This document shows, one piece after another, positions 9,506 through 18,241 of a stretch of 64,000 nucleotides of DNA. The DNA is from Modestobacter sp. VKM Ac-2986. GTDB lineage: Bacteria > Actinomycetota > Actinomycetes > Mycobacteriales > Geodermatophilaceae. Position numbers and translations under genes: made by a program. The stretch lies in assembly GCF_026967795.1 (NCBI RefSeq), contig NZ_JAPVBH010000003.1, positions 434,001 through 498,000 on the forward strand. Direction: 5' to 3'. Below the pieces are notes generated by a model, which saw only the letters and a list, made by a program, of their open reading frames with translations, did no database searches and was not told the DNA's origin. Positions within the stretch are counted from its first letter, which is position 1, and every line of letters begins with the position of its first letter.

Positions 9506-9805
9506 TCAGAGGTCGATGGTCCGGCCGAACGTGCGGGTGACCGGCGGACCGGCGAGGACCGCGCCGAGCGCCGCCGCGCCGTCCGGCGTCTGGCGCCAGG
9601 CGACGTAGGCGTCGTGGTGGCCGGCGGTGGCCCACCTCTCGGCGACGATCACCCGGGTCGGGTCGGCGTCGTCGACGAGGACCTCGAGCCCCTCGTTGCC
9701 GTCGAACGCCGCGGTCTGCGCGAGCGTCTCGCGGATGGCGGCCTCCGCCTCGGCGCCGACGGCGTCGGGGCGGAGCTGGACCTCGAGGAAGACGGTGATC
9801 GACAT
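9506..9805 (-). CDS. Antibiotic-biosynthesis-monooxygenase (ABM) domain protein
   Basis: A 99-residue ferredoxin-like alpha/beta protein beginning SITVFLEVQLRPDAVGAEAEAAI, with GLEVLVDDADPTRVIVAERWATAGHHDAYVAWRQ as the dimer core. ABM proteins include quinol monooxygenases and heme degraders, but many have no known reaction. I chose the ATG at 9805 because the conserved fold starts there; an open frame extends 12 codons further upstream. It stands alone between two hairpins. Confidence 0.8.
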   Translation of the reverse strand: MSITVFLEVQLRPDAVGAEAEAAIRETLAQTAAFDGNEGLEVLVDDADPTRVIVAERWATAGHHDAYVAWRQTPDGAAALGAVLAGPPVTRTFGRTIDL

Positions 9806-9840
9806 GGCCTCAGGGTCGCAGCACGGCCCGGCCGGACGCA

Positions 9841-9878
9841 CCGCGACCCCGCCGGGCAGGTGCCCGGCGGGGTCGCGG
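9841..9878. terminator. Strong terminator of the desaturase operon
   Basis: Perfect 18-base arms at 9841-9858 and 9861-9878 with only two bases between them, so the real loop is about AGGT. It lies 18 bases past the desaturase stop codon on the minus strand. The stem is almost all G-C, and no U tract follows. Confidence 0.8.
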
Positions 9879-9895
9879 TCGTGCAGGTGGGGAGG

Positions 9896-11089
9896 TCAGG
9901 CGGCGTTCTGCAGCTGACGGCGCACCTTCGCGCCACCCGTCGTCATCTTGTAGAGCTTGGCGACCTGGGCCGGGGCGTTGGACCGGTTGGTCTGGGCCAG
10001 CCAGCCGTTGGGCAGCGACAGCCGGATGACCTTGTGCCACGCCGAGCCGACCTGACGCGGCAGCGACGCGGAGTGGTACCGCAGGCCGTAGCGACGGAAC
10101 AGGTCCTCGATCTTCGGGGCGATCTCGGCGTACCGGTTGCTCGGCAGGTCCGGGAACAGGTGGTGCTCGACCTGGTGGGACAGGTTGCCGGTCATGATGT
10201 GCATGGCCTTGCTGCCGGAGATGTTGGCCGAGCCGAGCATCTGGCGCAGGTACCACTCACCGCGGGTCTCCCCGTCGATCGACTTCTTCTCGAAGGTCTC
10301 GACACCCTCCGGGAAGTGCCCGCACATGATCACCGAGTGCGACCACAGGTTGCGCACCACGTTGGCGGTGAAGTTCGCGGCCAGGGTCGGCAGGAACGAC
10401 GGGCCGGACAGCAGCGGGTGCACCAGGTAGTCCTTGGTGGCCTGCTTGCGGATCTTCTTCAGCACCTGCTTGCCGCGGGCCCGGAAGCCGGGGTCGGCGC
10501 GCCGCTCCGCGGTGGCCAGGTTCTTGCCCAGCTCCAGGTCGTAGGCGGCGATGCCGTACTCGAAGAAGATCGCGTTGACGAAGTTCCACACCGGCTGCAG
10601 CAGGTACAGCGGCACCCACTTCTGGTCCTCGTCGACGCGCATGATGCCGTAGCCGAGGTCGTTGTCCTTGCCGATCACGTTCGTGTACGTGTGGTGCAGC
10701 TCGTTGTGCGAGTGCTTCCACTGCTCGGCGGGGCTGGCCATGTCCCACTCCCAGGTCGTGGAGTGGATCTTCGGGTCGCGCATCCAGTCCCACTGCCCGT
10801 GCAGGATGTTGTGCCCGATCTCCATGTTCTCCAGGATCTTGGCGACCGAGAGCCCGGCGGTGCCCAGCAGCCAGGCCGGCGGGAACTTGGAGAACAGCAG
10901 GACGGCGCGGCTGCCCAGCTCGAGCTTGCGCTGCACGTCGATGACCTTGCGGATGTAGGCCGCGTCGGACTCGCCACGGCTGTCCACGACGCTCTGCCGG
11001 ATGGCGTCGAGCTCGAAGCCGATGGCCTCGATGTCCTCGGGGCTCAGGTGGGCGATCGGGTTGTCGGACTTCTTCTGCAGGACGGTCAT
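9896..11089 (-). CDS. Membrane fatty acid (acyl-CoA/acyl-lipid) desaturase
   Basis: A 397-residue di-iron desaturase of the DesA3 (Rv3229c) type. All three histidine boxes are present: GHNILH (H93, H97), HSHNELHH (H128, H132, H133) and HQVEHH (H305, H309, H310). Hydrophobic stretches between boxes fit a four-helix membrane topology. It should introduce a cis double bond, probably delta-9, into stearoyl/palmitoyl chains using O2 and electrons from the reductase gene 86 bases upstream on the same strand. It is the last gene of a two-gene operon that ends at a strong hairpin. Confidence 0.92.
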   Translation of the reverse strand: MTVLQKKSDNPIAHLSPEDIEAIGFELDAIRQSVVDSRGESDAAYIRKVIDVQRKLELGSRAVLLFSKFPPAWLLGTAGLSVAKILENMEIGHNILHGQWDWMRDPKIHSTTWEWDMASPAEQWKHSHNELHHTYTNVIGKDNDLGYGIMRVDEDQKWVPLYLLQPVWNFVNAIFFEYGIAAYDLELGKNLATAERRADPGFRARGKQVLKKIRKQATKDYLVHPLLSGPSFLPTLAANFTANVVRNLWSHSVIMCGHFPEGVETFEKKSIDGETRGEWYLRQMLGSANISGSKAMHIMTGNLSHQVEHHLFPDLPSNRYAEIAPKIEDLFRRYGLRYHSASLPRQVGSAWHKVIRLSLPNGWLAQTNRSNAPAQVAKLYKMTTGGAKVRRQLQNAA

Positions 11090-11175
11090 GTGCAGCTCCT
11101 CAGCTCAGGGGTGCGGGTGCGGGGTCGCGGAGTGGATCTGTCGCGGTCACCGCGACGGATCGACTCCGCTGGAGG

Positions 11176-12276
11176 TCAGTGGTCGATCTCGCAGGCGCCG
11201 GCGGGGGCGCTGATGCAGGTCTGGACGAGGACGCCGTCGCCGGGGGCGGCGGTGGTCACCTCGCCGGTGCGCAGGTCACGGACGGCGCCCTCACGCAAGG
11301 GCAGCACGCAGCCGTAGCAGATGCCCATCCGGCAGCCGCTGGGCATGAGCAGCCCGGCGTTCTCCGCGGCGTCCAGGATCGGGGTGGCGCCGTCGACCTC
11401 GAGGGTCGTGCCGGAGGCGGTGAAGTCCACCGTGCCGCCGGCGTCGCCGGTGACGAGCACCCGCGGGCGGAACCGCTCGGTGTAGAGCTGGTCGGCGATG
11501 CCGGCGTCGGCCCAGTACTGCTCCAGCGTCTCCAGCATGCCGACCGGCCCGCACGCCCACGTCGAGCGCTCGGCCAGGTCGGGGACCATGCCGGCGAGCA
11601 CGGCGGCATCGAGCAGGCCGTCGGTCGCGGTGTGCCGCTCGACGAGCCGGATCGCACCGGTGCGGGCCAGCTCGCGCAGCTCGGTGCCAAAGATGACGTC
11701 CTCGGCCGTCGGCGCGGAGTGCACCAGGACGACGTCCTCGTGCTCGTGCACGTGGTTGCGCAGGATGCCCATCACCGGGGTGATCCCGGAGCCGGCGGTG
11801 ACGAACAGCGCCTTGGCCGGGCGCTGCTCGGGGAGCACGAAGTCACCGGTGGCCTGGTCCAGCTGCACGATCGTGCCCGGCTGCACTCGGTGCACCAGGT
11901 GGTTGCTCACCTTGCCGTCGGGGATCGCCTTGACCGTGATGGTGAAGCGGCCGTCGGCCCGGCCGAGCACCGAGGTGAGCGAGTACGCGCGCCACAGCCG
12001 CACGCCGTCGACGTCGATGCCGATGCGCACGTACTGGCCGGGGGTGTGCGGCAGCCAGTCGCGGCCGGGCCGGATGACGATCGTGGCAGCGTCGCGGGTC
12101 TCGTGCCGGACCTCCTCGATCCGCCCACGCAGCGCGGCACCGGAGCGCAGCGGGTCGACCAGGTCGAGGTAGTCGACCGGCAGCAGCGGCGTGGTGACCA
12201 GCTCGGCGGCCTTGAGCACCCGGTCGCGCAGCGCCCGGAGCGCGGGGCGGCCCGGACGGGGGACGGTGGCGGTCAT
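11176..12276 (-). CDS. Flavodoxin-reductase-type oxidoreductase with C-terminal 2Fe-2S domain
   Basis: A 366-residue electron-transfer protein of the Rv3230c type. An FAD domain (RAYS at 96-99), an NAD(P) domain (GSGITP at 162-167, ACGPVGM at 241-247) and a plant-type ferredoxin domain with C315, C320, C323 and C354 follow in order. It passes electrons from NAD(P)H through FAD and the 2Fe-2S centre to the desaturase encoded just downstream; in mycobacteria the orthologous pair makes oleic acid. The ATG at 12276 follows directly after a long inverted repeat and has only a weak ribosome-binding site. Confidence 0.92.
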   Translation of the reverse strand: MTATVPRPGRPALRALRDRVLKAAELVTTPLLPVDYLDLVDPLRSGAALRGRIEEVRHETRDAATIVIRPGRDWLPHTPGQYVRIGIDVDGVRLWRAYSLTSVLGRADGRFTITVKAIPDGKVSNHLVHRVQPGTIVQLDQATGDFVLPEQRPAKALFVTAGSGITPVMGILRNHVHEHEDVVLVHSAPTAEDVIFGTELRELARTGAIRLVERHTATDGLLDAAVLAGMVPDLAERSTWACGPVGMLETLEQYWADAGIADQLYTERFRPRVLVTGDAGGTVDFTASGTTLEVDGATPILDAAENAGLLMPSGCRMGICYGCVLPLREGAVRDLRTGEVTTAAPGDGVLVQTCISAPAGACEIDH

Positions 12277-12281
12277 GACAT

Positions 12282-12311
12282 GAGTGTTCCCCGCGAGCGG
12301 GATGAACACTC
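12282..12311. promoter_or_regulatory. Nested inverted repeat between reductase and PucR-type genes
   Basis: Outer arms GAGTGTTC (12282-12289) and GAACACTC (12304-12311) are perfect; inside them CCCGC and GCGGG form a second perfect inverted repeat, offset by a two-base AT bulge. It starts five bases upstream of the reductase ATG and 53 bases upstream of the first likely PucR start. It could be a two-turn operator for the divergent regulator or a 5'-leader hairpin on the reductase mRNA. Confidence 0.55.
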
Positions 12312-12363
12312 GCCCGCTGGGCGTGAATCGACCGGTAGGTTCTGTTCCCTGCGAACAAAGGAG

Positions 12364-13581
12364 GTGGGGACGACGACCGAGCCAGTGACCTTCCCGGCCC
12401 CGGTGGTCGCCGCGATGCGGGCCGAGCTGCCCGCCGTCGCCGCGCAGACCGTGGCCAGCATCGTGGTCGAGGTGCCCAGCTACACCGACGCCTTCGCCGG
12501 GGAGATGGGCCGGGCGATCAGCCGGGCCGTCCAGCTCGCCCTCGGGGGCTTCCTGGAGCTGGCCACCACCACCGGCGGCGCCGACCCCAGCCGCCCGATC
12601 GGCCCGGCCCTGGAGGGGGCCTACGCGCTGGGCCGGGGCGAGGCGCGCGGCGGCCGGCCGATGGACGCGCTGCTGGCCGCCTACCGGGTCGGCGCCCGGG
12701 TGGCCTGGCGGCACATGAGCGACACGGCCGTGGCCGCCGGGATGACCGCGGGGTCGCTGGCCCGCTTCGCCGAGCTCGTCTTCGCCTACATCGACCAGCT
12801 GTCGGCCTCCAGCGTCGCCGGGCACACCGACGAGCTGGACAGCACCGGCCGCGTTCGGCGGCACCACCTGGAGCGGCTCGGTGCGCTGCTGCTCACCGGG
12901 CGGCCGCCGCACGACCTGGTCCCGGCGGCCGAGCGGGCCGGCTGGCCGCCGCCCAGGACGCTCACCGCCGTCCTGCTGCCCGAGGGGCGGGCCCGCGGCG
13001 TGCTCGCCCTGCTCGACGACCGCACCCTGCAGGTGTCCGACGACCAGCCGGGCCTGGACCCCGCCGCCGAGCTCACCGTGCTGCTGGTGCCCGACGCCGG
13101 GTGCGGGGCGCGGACCGGCCTGCTGCGCACCCTCGAGGGCACCTCGGCGGTCGTCGGGCCGGCCCGGGAGTGGACGGCGGTGTCGGCGTCCTACGCCCGG
13201 GCCCTGCGTGCGCTGCGGCTGGGCCTGACCGCCGACGGGACGGCGGCGCTGGACACCGAGAGCCGGCTCACCGACCTGGTGCTGCGGGCCGACGACTCCG
13301 CGCTGGGCGACCTGCGGGCCGCCGTCCTGGCCCCGCTGGACGGGCTGAGCCCCGCCGTCCGGGAGAAGCTCACCGTCACGCTGCGGTCCTGGCTGCTGCA
13401 CCACGGCCGGCGCGAGCAGGTGGCCGCCGCGCTGTTCGTGCACCCGCAGACGGTGCGGTACCGGCTCGGTCAGCTGCGCGAGCTCTACGGCGACCGGCTC
13501 GAGGACCCGCAGACCGTGCTGGAGCTGACGGTCGCCCTGGGCGCCCAGCTGCCGGCCCCGACCGAGGAGGACGCGTCGTGA
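12364..13581 (+). CDS. PucR/CdaR-type transcriptional regulator
   Basis: About 405 residues. The N-terminal part is a helical RsbR/PucR-like sensor region (VPSYTDAFAGEMGRAISRAVQLALGG, then ALGRGEARGGRPMDALLAAYRVGARVAWRH), and the C terminus has the PucR helix-turn-helix (HHGRREQVAAALFVHPQTVRYRLGQLRELYGDRLEDP). The start is uncertain: GTG at 12364 overlaps the AAGGAGGTG site, GTG at 12385 is 18 bases from it. It is divergent from the desaturase-reductase operon across an inverted repeat, so it probably controls membrane-lipid unsaturation. It overlaps the next gene by four bases. Confidence 0.88.
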   Translation: MGTTTEPVTFPAPVVAAMRAELPAVAAQTVASIVVEVPSYTDAFAGEMGRAISRAVQLALGGFLELATTTGGADPSRPIGPALEGAYALGRGEARGGRPMDALLAAYRVGARVAWRHMSDTAVAAGMTAGSLARFAELVFAYIDQLSASSVAGHTDELDSTGRVRRHHLERLGALLLTGRPPHDLVPAAERAGWPPPRTLTAVLLPEGRARGVLALLDDRTLQVSDDQPGLDPAAELTVLLVPDAGCGARTGLLRTLEGTSAVVGPAREWTAVSASYARALRALRLGLTADGTAALDTESRLTDLVLRADDSALGDLRAAVLAPLDGLSPAVREKLTVTLRSWLLHHGRREQVAAALFVHPQTVRYRLGQLRELYGDRLEDPQTVLELTVALGAQLPAPTEEDAS

Positions 13582-14360
13582 AGGTGGCCGTGGCCGGTGG
13601 CACCGGCCTGCTGGGGCGGCTGGTGGTCGCCGAGCTGGAACGCCGGGGCGACGTCCCGGTGGTGCTGGCCCGGTCCCGGGGCGTCGACCTCACCACCGGC
13701 ATCGGCCTGGTGCGGGCGCTGCGAGGCGTGACCACGGTCGTCGACGTCAGCAACGTGACCACGACCAGCCGCCGGCGGGCGGTGGCCTTCTTCACCGCCG
13801 CCACCCAGCAGCTGCTCGCCGCCGCCGACCGGGCCGGGGTGCGGCACGTGGTCACCCTCTCGATCGTCGGTGCGGACACGATCGACTTCGGCTACTACCT
13901 GGGCAAGCGCCGGCAGGAGGAGCTGCTCGCGGCCGGCCCGGCGCCCTGGACGCTGCTGCGGGCCACCCAGTTCCACGAGTTCGCCGGTCAGCTGGTCGAC
14001 CGCTCCCCCGGGCCCGTGGTCGTCGTCCCGCGGATGCGCAGCCGCCCGGTGGCCGCCCGCGAGGTGGCCGCGCACCTGGTCGAGCTGGCCCACGGCGCGC
14101 CCCGCGGGGTCGTCGAGCCCATCGCCGGCCCCGAGGAGCTGGACATGGCCGACCTGGTGCGGCGCCGGCTCCGTGCGACCGGACGCCGCCGGTTGGTGCT
14201 GTCGCTGCGGCTGCCCGGGCCGGCCGGGCGCGCCTTCGCCGACGGTGGGCTGGTGCCCGCCCCGCCGTTCGTCACGGGCAGCGAGACCGCCGAGGAGCAC
14301 CTGGCCCGACTGGCGGCCGCCGCCGGTCAGCCCGGGGGCGCCGGGACCAGGAGCACCTGA
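13578..14360 (+). CDS. NmrA-like NAD(P)-binding protein
   Basis: A 260-residue atypical SDR/NmrA-type protein. The glycine-rich loop AGGTGLLG is near residue 6, followed by a short Rossmann half, HVVTLSIVGAD and an LLRATQFHEFAGQ segment characteristic of NmrA/azoreductase-like proteins. The classical YxxxK is not obvious, so it may be a redox sensor or a quinone/NAD(P)H-binding protein rather than a dehydrogenase. It starts at GTG, overlaps the regulator stop (GTGA) and has GAGGAGG upstream, so both are translated from one mRNA. Confidence 0.82.
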   Translation: MKVAVAGGTGLLGRLVVAELERRGDVPVVLARSRGVDLTTGIGLVRALRGVTTVVDVSNVTTTSRRRAVAFFTAATQQLLAAADRAGVRHVVTLSIVGADTIDFGYYLGKRRQEELLAAGPAPWTLLRATQFHEFAGQLVDRSPGPVVVVPRMRSRPVAAREVAAHLVELAHGAPRGVVEPIAGPEELDMADLVRRRLRATGRRRLVLSLRLPGPAGRAFADGGLVPAPPFVTGSETAEEHLARLAAAAGQPGGAGTRST

Positions 14361-14425
14361 CCGGCCTCGACCCGGTTGCTGCTCAGCCCGGGGCCCGCTG
14401 GGAGACGGGGCGACCGCAGGGGCGG

Positions 14426-15904
14426 GTGGGGCGCCGGCCGCGTGCCATCCTTGATCACCGACGCCGTCCTGGAGTACGAAGACGTCGAGCACCCGACGAC
14501 GTCGTCCCGCCCAGCCCAGGAGAGGTCACGGACACCGAACCCCGCACCGGATCCCCGTCCCGCTGTCCCGTCCCCACCGGCCACACCCGGGTCACCGGAC
14601 GACGGGCCGCGCGAGCGGTCCGGGCGCGGGCCCGGGCCTGGGGCGGGCGGCTGCTGGCGCGGCGGATCGCGAAGAAGGGCATCGACCTCGCGAGCCTGAC
14701 CTTCATCCCGGAGCCGACGAAGGTGCCGCTGCAGCGCACCGGCCTGGACCCGGTCCCGCGGCTGGCCGAGCTGCGCGCGACCGACCCGGTGCACCGGCTG
14801 GACCTGCCGTTCGACTTCTCCGTGTACCTGGTCACCGACACCGAGCACGTGCGCGCGGTGCTGGCCAACCGGGACGACTCCTTCAGCAACGACATCCGGC
14901 ACCTGCTGCCCGGCACCGGGGGCACCACCTCCGGCGCCGACATCGGTGGCCTGGGCTTCACCGACGCCCCGCTGCACACCCGGCTCCGGAAGATCGTCAC
15001 GCCCGAGTTCACGATGCGGCGGCTGGCCCGGCTCGAGCCGATGATCGAGGCGTTCGTGGAGGCCCAGCTCGACGAGCTGGCCACCGCCGGCGCCGACGGG
15101 ACCCCGGTGGACCTGGCGAAGGTCCTGTCCTTCCCGGTGCCGTTCCAGACCATCTGCGCACTGCTGGGGCTGGAGCTGTCCGACCGGGACGCCTTCGCCC
15201 GCCTGGGCGTGCAGCGCTTCGACATCACCTCCGGCGCCGCCGCGGCCTTCGGTGCGGTCTCCGCCCAGCGCGAGTTCCTCTTCGACGCCGTCGCCCGGCA
15301 GCGCGTCGAGCCCGGTCCCGGGCTGATCGGGCAGATCATCCGCGACGAGGGCGACCGGATCTCCGACGCCGACCTGGCCGGCCTGGCCGACGGCGTCTTC
15401 ACCGGCGGGTACGAGACCACCGCCGGGATGATCTCCCTCAGCACCCTGGTGCTGCTGCGCGACCCCGCCCACGCCGAGCTGGTGCGCACCGGCAGCCGCA
15501 AGGACGTCGACCGGGTGGTGGAGGAGCTGCTCCGGTACCTCTCCGTCGTGCAGATGGCCTTCCCGCGCTTCGCCCGCCGCGACATGGACCTGCTGGGCAC
15601 CCCGCTCAAGGCCGGCGACGTGGTGCTGGCCTCGCTGAGCGCCTCCAACCGGGACCCGCTGACCGCCGGGGACTCCCCGGAGGTCTTCGACCCGGCGCGG
15701 GTGCCCACCAGCGGGCACCTGGCGTTCGGGCACGGCGCGCACCGCTGCATCGGCGCCGAGCTCGCCCGGATGGAGCTGCGGATCCTGCTGCCGGCACTGC
15801 TGCGCCGGTTCCCGGACCTGGCGGTCGCCGTCCCGCAGTCGGAGCTGAAGTTCCGCGAGCTGTCCTTCGTCTACGGCCTCGACCACCTGCCCGTCACCGT
15901 CTGA
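14426..15904 (+). CDS. Cytochrome P450
   Basis: A soluble bacterial P450 of up to 492 residues. The I-helix motif GGYETTAG, the K-helix EELLRY (ExxR) and the heme loop FGHGAHRCIGAELARM (axial Cys at bases 15746-15748) are all present. Homology-like sequence begins only around base 14530 (TDTEPRTG...CPVPTG), right after an AGGAGAGG site, but the codon there is GTC; the only canonical in-frame start upstream is GTG at 14426. It converges with the NAD kinase gene. Substrate unknown; no ferredoxin is adjacent. Confidence 0.9.
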   Translation: MGRRPRAILDHRRRPGVRRRRAPDDVVPPSPGEVTDTEPRTGSPSRCPVPTGHTRVTGRRAARAVRARARAWGGRLLARRIAKKGIDLASLTFIPEPTKVPLQRTGLDPVPRLAELRATDPVHRLDLPFDFSVYLVTDTEHVRAVLANRDDSFSNDIRHLLPGTGGTTSGADIGGLGFTDAPLHTRLRKIVTPEFTMRRLARLEPMIEAFVEAQLDELATAGADGTPVDLAKVLSFPVPFQTICALLGLELSDRDAFARLGVQRFDITSGAAAAFGAVSAQREFLFDAVARQRVEPGPGLIGQIIRDEGDRISDADLAGLADGVFTGGYETTAGMISLSTLVLLRDPAHAELVRTGSRKDVDRVVEELLRYLSVVQMAFPRFARRDMDLLGTPLKAGDVVLASLSASNRDPLTAGDSPEVFDPARVPTSGHLAFGHGAHRCIGAELARMELRILLPALLRRFPDLAVAVPQSELKFRELSFVYGLDHLPVTV

Positions 15905-15922
15905 CCGCCCCGGCCGGGGCGG
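15905..15922. terminator. Palindrome between convergent P450 and NAD kinase genes
   Basis: An 18-base perfect palindrome, CCGCCCCGGCCGGGGCGG, one base after the P450 stop and four before the NAD kinase stop. It would fold as a 7-bp G-C stem with a GGCC loop and could end transcripts from both sides. Confidence 0.55.
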
Positions 15923-15925
15923 ACG

Positions 15926-17023
15926 TCAGCGCGGCGGCGGGCCGGGGTGCTGCAGGTCCGGCGGGAGCGGCTGACCCGGGTCGTAGACCAGCGGGGCGTC
16001 ACCGTCGGCGAGCGCGGCGCGGGCGTCGGACAGGCCGAACCGGCTGCGGACCCGGTCGAGGAAGTGCGGCTGGTCCAGCCGCACCAGCTCCGACCGCTGG
16101 GCGGCGCCGTAGACGGTGACCCAGTCACCGGGGTCGAGCACGCCGCGCAGCTGGCCGTCCACGCTCACCGCCACCTGCCCGGAGCGCCCCAGCACCCGGA
16201 CGCCGATCCGGTGCCTGGCCGACAGCACCAGGCTCCGGTCGAACACCATGTGCGGTGCCACCGGCGTGAACACCAGCGCCTCCAGGTCCGGGGACAGCAC
16301 CGGCCCGCCCGCGGCGAAGCTGTAGGCCGTCGACCCGGTGGCGGTGGAGACCACCAGCGCGTCGGCGGAGTAGGAGGCGAACAGCCGACTGTCGACGTAG
16401 AGGGCGAGGCTGGCCTGCCGGTCCCGGGCGAGCTTCTCGAACACCACGTCGTTGAGCGCCAGCACCTCCAGCGGGACGCCCCAGCCGACCTCCTCCGCGC
16501 TCCCCGGCCGCACCGCCGGGGAGGGCAGCGCCGGGCCACGGCCGTAGCGCAGCAGCGCGTCCATGCCGCCGGGGATCTCCAGCGGCCGGGAGGCACGCAT
16601 GGTCAGCATCATCCGGGCGTCCAGGACGACCTCGCCGTCGGCGACCGCCTGCAGCGCCTCCTCGAGCCGGTCGACCTCGACGTCGGTCAGGAACCCGACC
16701 CGGCCGACGTCCACGCCCAGCACCAGGGCACCGGCCGCGGCCGCGACCCGGGCACCACGCAGGAACGTGCCGTCCCCGCCGACGGTGACCACCAGGTCGG
16801 GGTTGCCGGCCAGCGCGGCCTCCTCGTGGGCGGGACGCCGGGCGTCGGACTCGCTCCACACGTCGATGTCGGTGCAGGGCAGGTCGCGGGCCCCGGCCCA
16901 GTCCCGCACCCGCTGCGCCGCCGCGACGGCCACCGGCTTGCCCTCGTGCACCACCAGGCCGATCCGACGCAGCGGACGCCGGTCACCTGCAGGGGTCCGC
17001 ACGCCGTCCTCGGGGGCTGTCAC
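15926..17023 (-). CDS. nadK: NAD kinase
   Basis: A 365-residue NAD kinase (phosphorylates NAD to NADP in the cytosol). Diagnostic motifs are GGDGTFL at 82-88, NDVVFEK at 191-197, and TGSTAYSFAAGGPVL from 229. The GTG at 17023 has GGGAGG ten bases upstream. Two oddities: the usual GxNxGxxGFL loop reads GVDVGRVGFL, with Asp at the conserved Asn position, and residues about 148-186 form an extra Pro/Gly-rich segment before the NDVVFEK motif. The protein is some 60-70 residues longer than typical bacterial NadK, so it may be a second, specialised copy. Confidence 0.88.
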   Translation of the reverse strand: MTAPEDGVRTPAGDRRPLRRIGLVVHEGKPVAVAAAQRVRDWAGARDLPCTDIDVWSESDARRPAHEEAALAGNPDLVVTVGGDGTFLRGARVAAAAGALVLGVDVGRVGFLTDVEVDRLEEALQAVADGEVVLDARMMLTMRASRPLEIPGGMDALLRYGRGPALPSPAVRPGSAEEVGWGVPLEVLALNDVVFEKLARDRQASLALYVDSRLFASYSADALVVSTATGSTAYSFAAGGPVLSPDLEALVFTPVAPHMVFDRSLVLSARHRIGVRVLGRSGQVAVSVDGQLRGVLDPGDWVTVYGAAQRSELVRLDQPHFLDRVRSRFGLSDARAALADGDAPLVYDPGQPLPPDLQHPGPPPR

Positions 17024-17215
17024 CTGGGCATCCTCCCCTCCCGCCGTCCGGACACGCACCCCCGGGAGGACGACTCCCCCGATGTGATGCCCGCCGCGGG
17101 TGAACGGCTCACGGCATACCGGTGACCGCCTCGGGTAGAACCGAACGGAACAGGGGGCCGCACGTGGCCGAGAGCACGTGGAAGAGTCGGACCTCCTCGA
17201 CGACTGGACCCGCCC

Positions 17216-18241
17216 ATGAGTGGCAACGCCACGCACCGTTTCCGCAACACCAGCATCCTGACCGTGCAGACGGCCGACGCCTCCCAGGTGGTCACCTCCG
17301 ACGCGCTCGACGAGCAGCTGGCCGAGACCTACGCACGGGTGGGTCTGCGCCCGGGGATGCTCGAACGGCTGGCCGGCATCCGCGAGCGGCGCTGGTGGGC
17401 CGACGGCGTCACCTTCGTCGACGGCGCGGCCATGGCCGGCGCCAAGGCGATCAGCGAGAGCGGCGTCGACCCGGCCTCCATCGGGCTGATGGTCAACACC
17501 TCGGTGAGCCGCAAGCACCTGGAGCCCTCCACCGCGGTCGCGGTGCACTCGGCCCTCGGCCTGCCCCGCTCGGCGCAGAACTTCGACGTGACCAACGCCT
17601 GCCTGGGCTTCGTCAACGGCATGGAGCTGGCCGCGGCGATGATCGACTCGGGCATGATCGACCACGCGCTGATCGTCAACGGCGAGGACTCCCGGAAGGT
17701 GCAGGAGCGCACCATCGAGCGGCTGCAGGGCCCCGGTGTCACCTCCCGCGACGTCATCGCCCAGTTCGCCACGCTGACGCTGGGCTCCGGCGCGGCCGCG
17801 ATGGTGCTGGGCCGCAGCGACCAGCACCCCGAGGGCCACCGGCTGGTCGGCTCGGTCAGCCGGGCCGGCACCGAGCACCACGAGCTGTGCATCGGCGACA
17901 ACGACGAGATGCGCACCGACCTCAAGGGCCTGCTGGACGCCGGCATCGCGCTGTCGCTGGACATGTGGGACGAGGCCGCCGCCGAGTTCGACTGGAAGAG
18001 CGGCATGGACCGCTACGTCATCCACCAGGTCTCCAAGGTGCACACCGCGACGATGGTCGCGAAGTTCGGCATCGACGAGACCAAGGTGCCGCTGACCTTC
18101 CCCACCCGCGGGAACCTCGGCCCGGCCGCGGTGCCCTTCACGCTGGCCGGCCAGCAGGACTCCCTGGTCGACGGTGACCGGGTGCTGCTGATGGGCATCG
18201 GCTCGGGCCTGAACGCCTCCTGCCTCGAGATCGCCTGGTGA
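17216..18241 (+). CDS. oleA: OleA, acyl-CoA condensing thiolase-fold enzyme
   Basis: A 341-residue thiolase-fold enzyme that joins two fatty acyl-CoAs head to head to a beta-keto acid. Catalytic C129 (DVTNACLG), H270 (YVIHQVSKVH) and N300 (TRGNLGPAA) are in place, and E103 matches the glutamate that distinguishes OleA from FabH. It is the first gene of the oleA-oleBC-oleD operon and overlaps oleBC by four bases (GTGA). Its divergent neighbour is nadK, 192 bases away; NADPH is used by OleD. The start is the ATG of CCCATGAGTGG; no strong ribosome-binding site is visible. Confidence 0.93.
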   Translation: MSGNATHRFRNTSILTVQTADASQVVTSDALDEQLAETYARVGLRPGMLERLAGIRERRWWADGVTFVDGAAMAGAKAISESGVDPASIGLMVNTSVSRKHLEPSTAVAVHSALGLPRSAQNFDVTNACLGFVNGMELAAAMIDSGMIDHALIVNGEDSRKVQERTIERLQGPGVTSRDVIAQFATLTLGSGAAAMVLGRSDQHPEGHRLVGSVSRAGTEHHELCIGDNDEMRTDLKGLLDAGIALSLDMWDEAAAEFDWKSGMDRYVIHQVSKVHTATMVAKFGIDETKVPLTFPTRGNLGPAAVPFTLAGQQDSLVDGDRVLLMGIGSGLNASCLEIAW

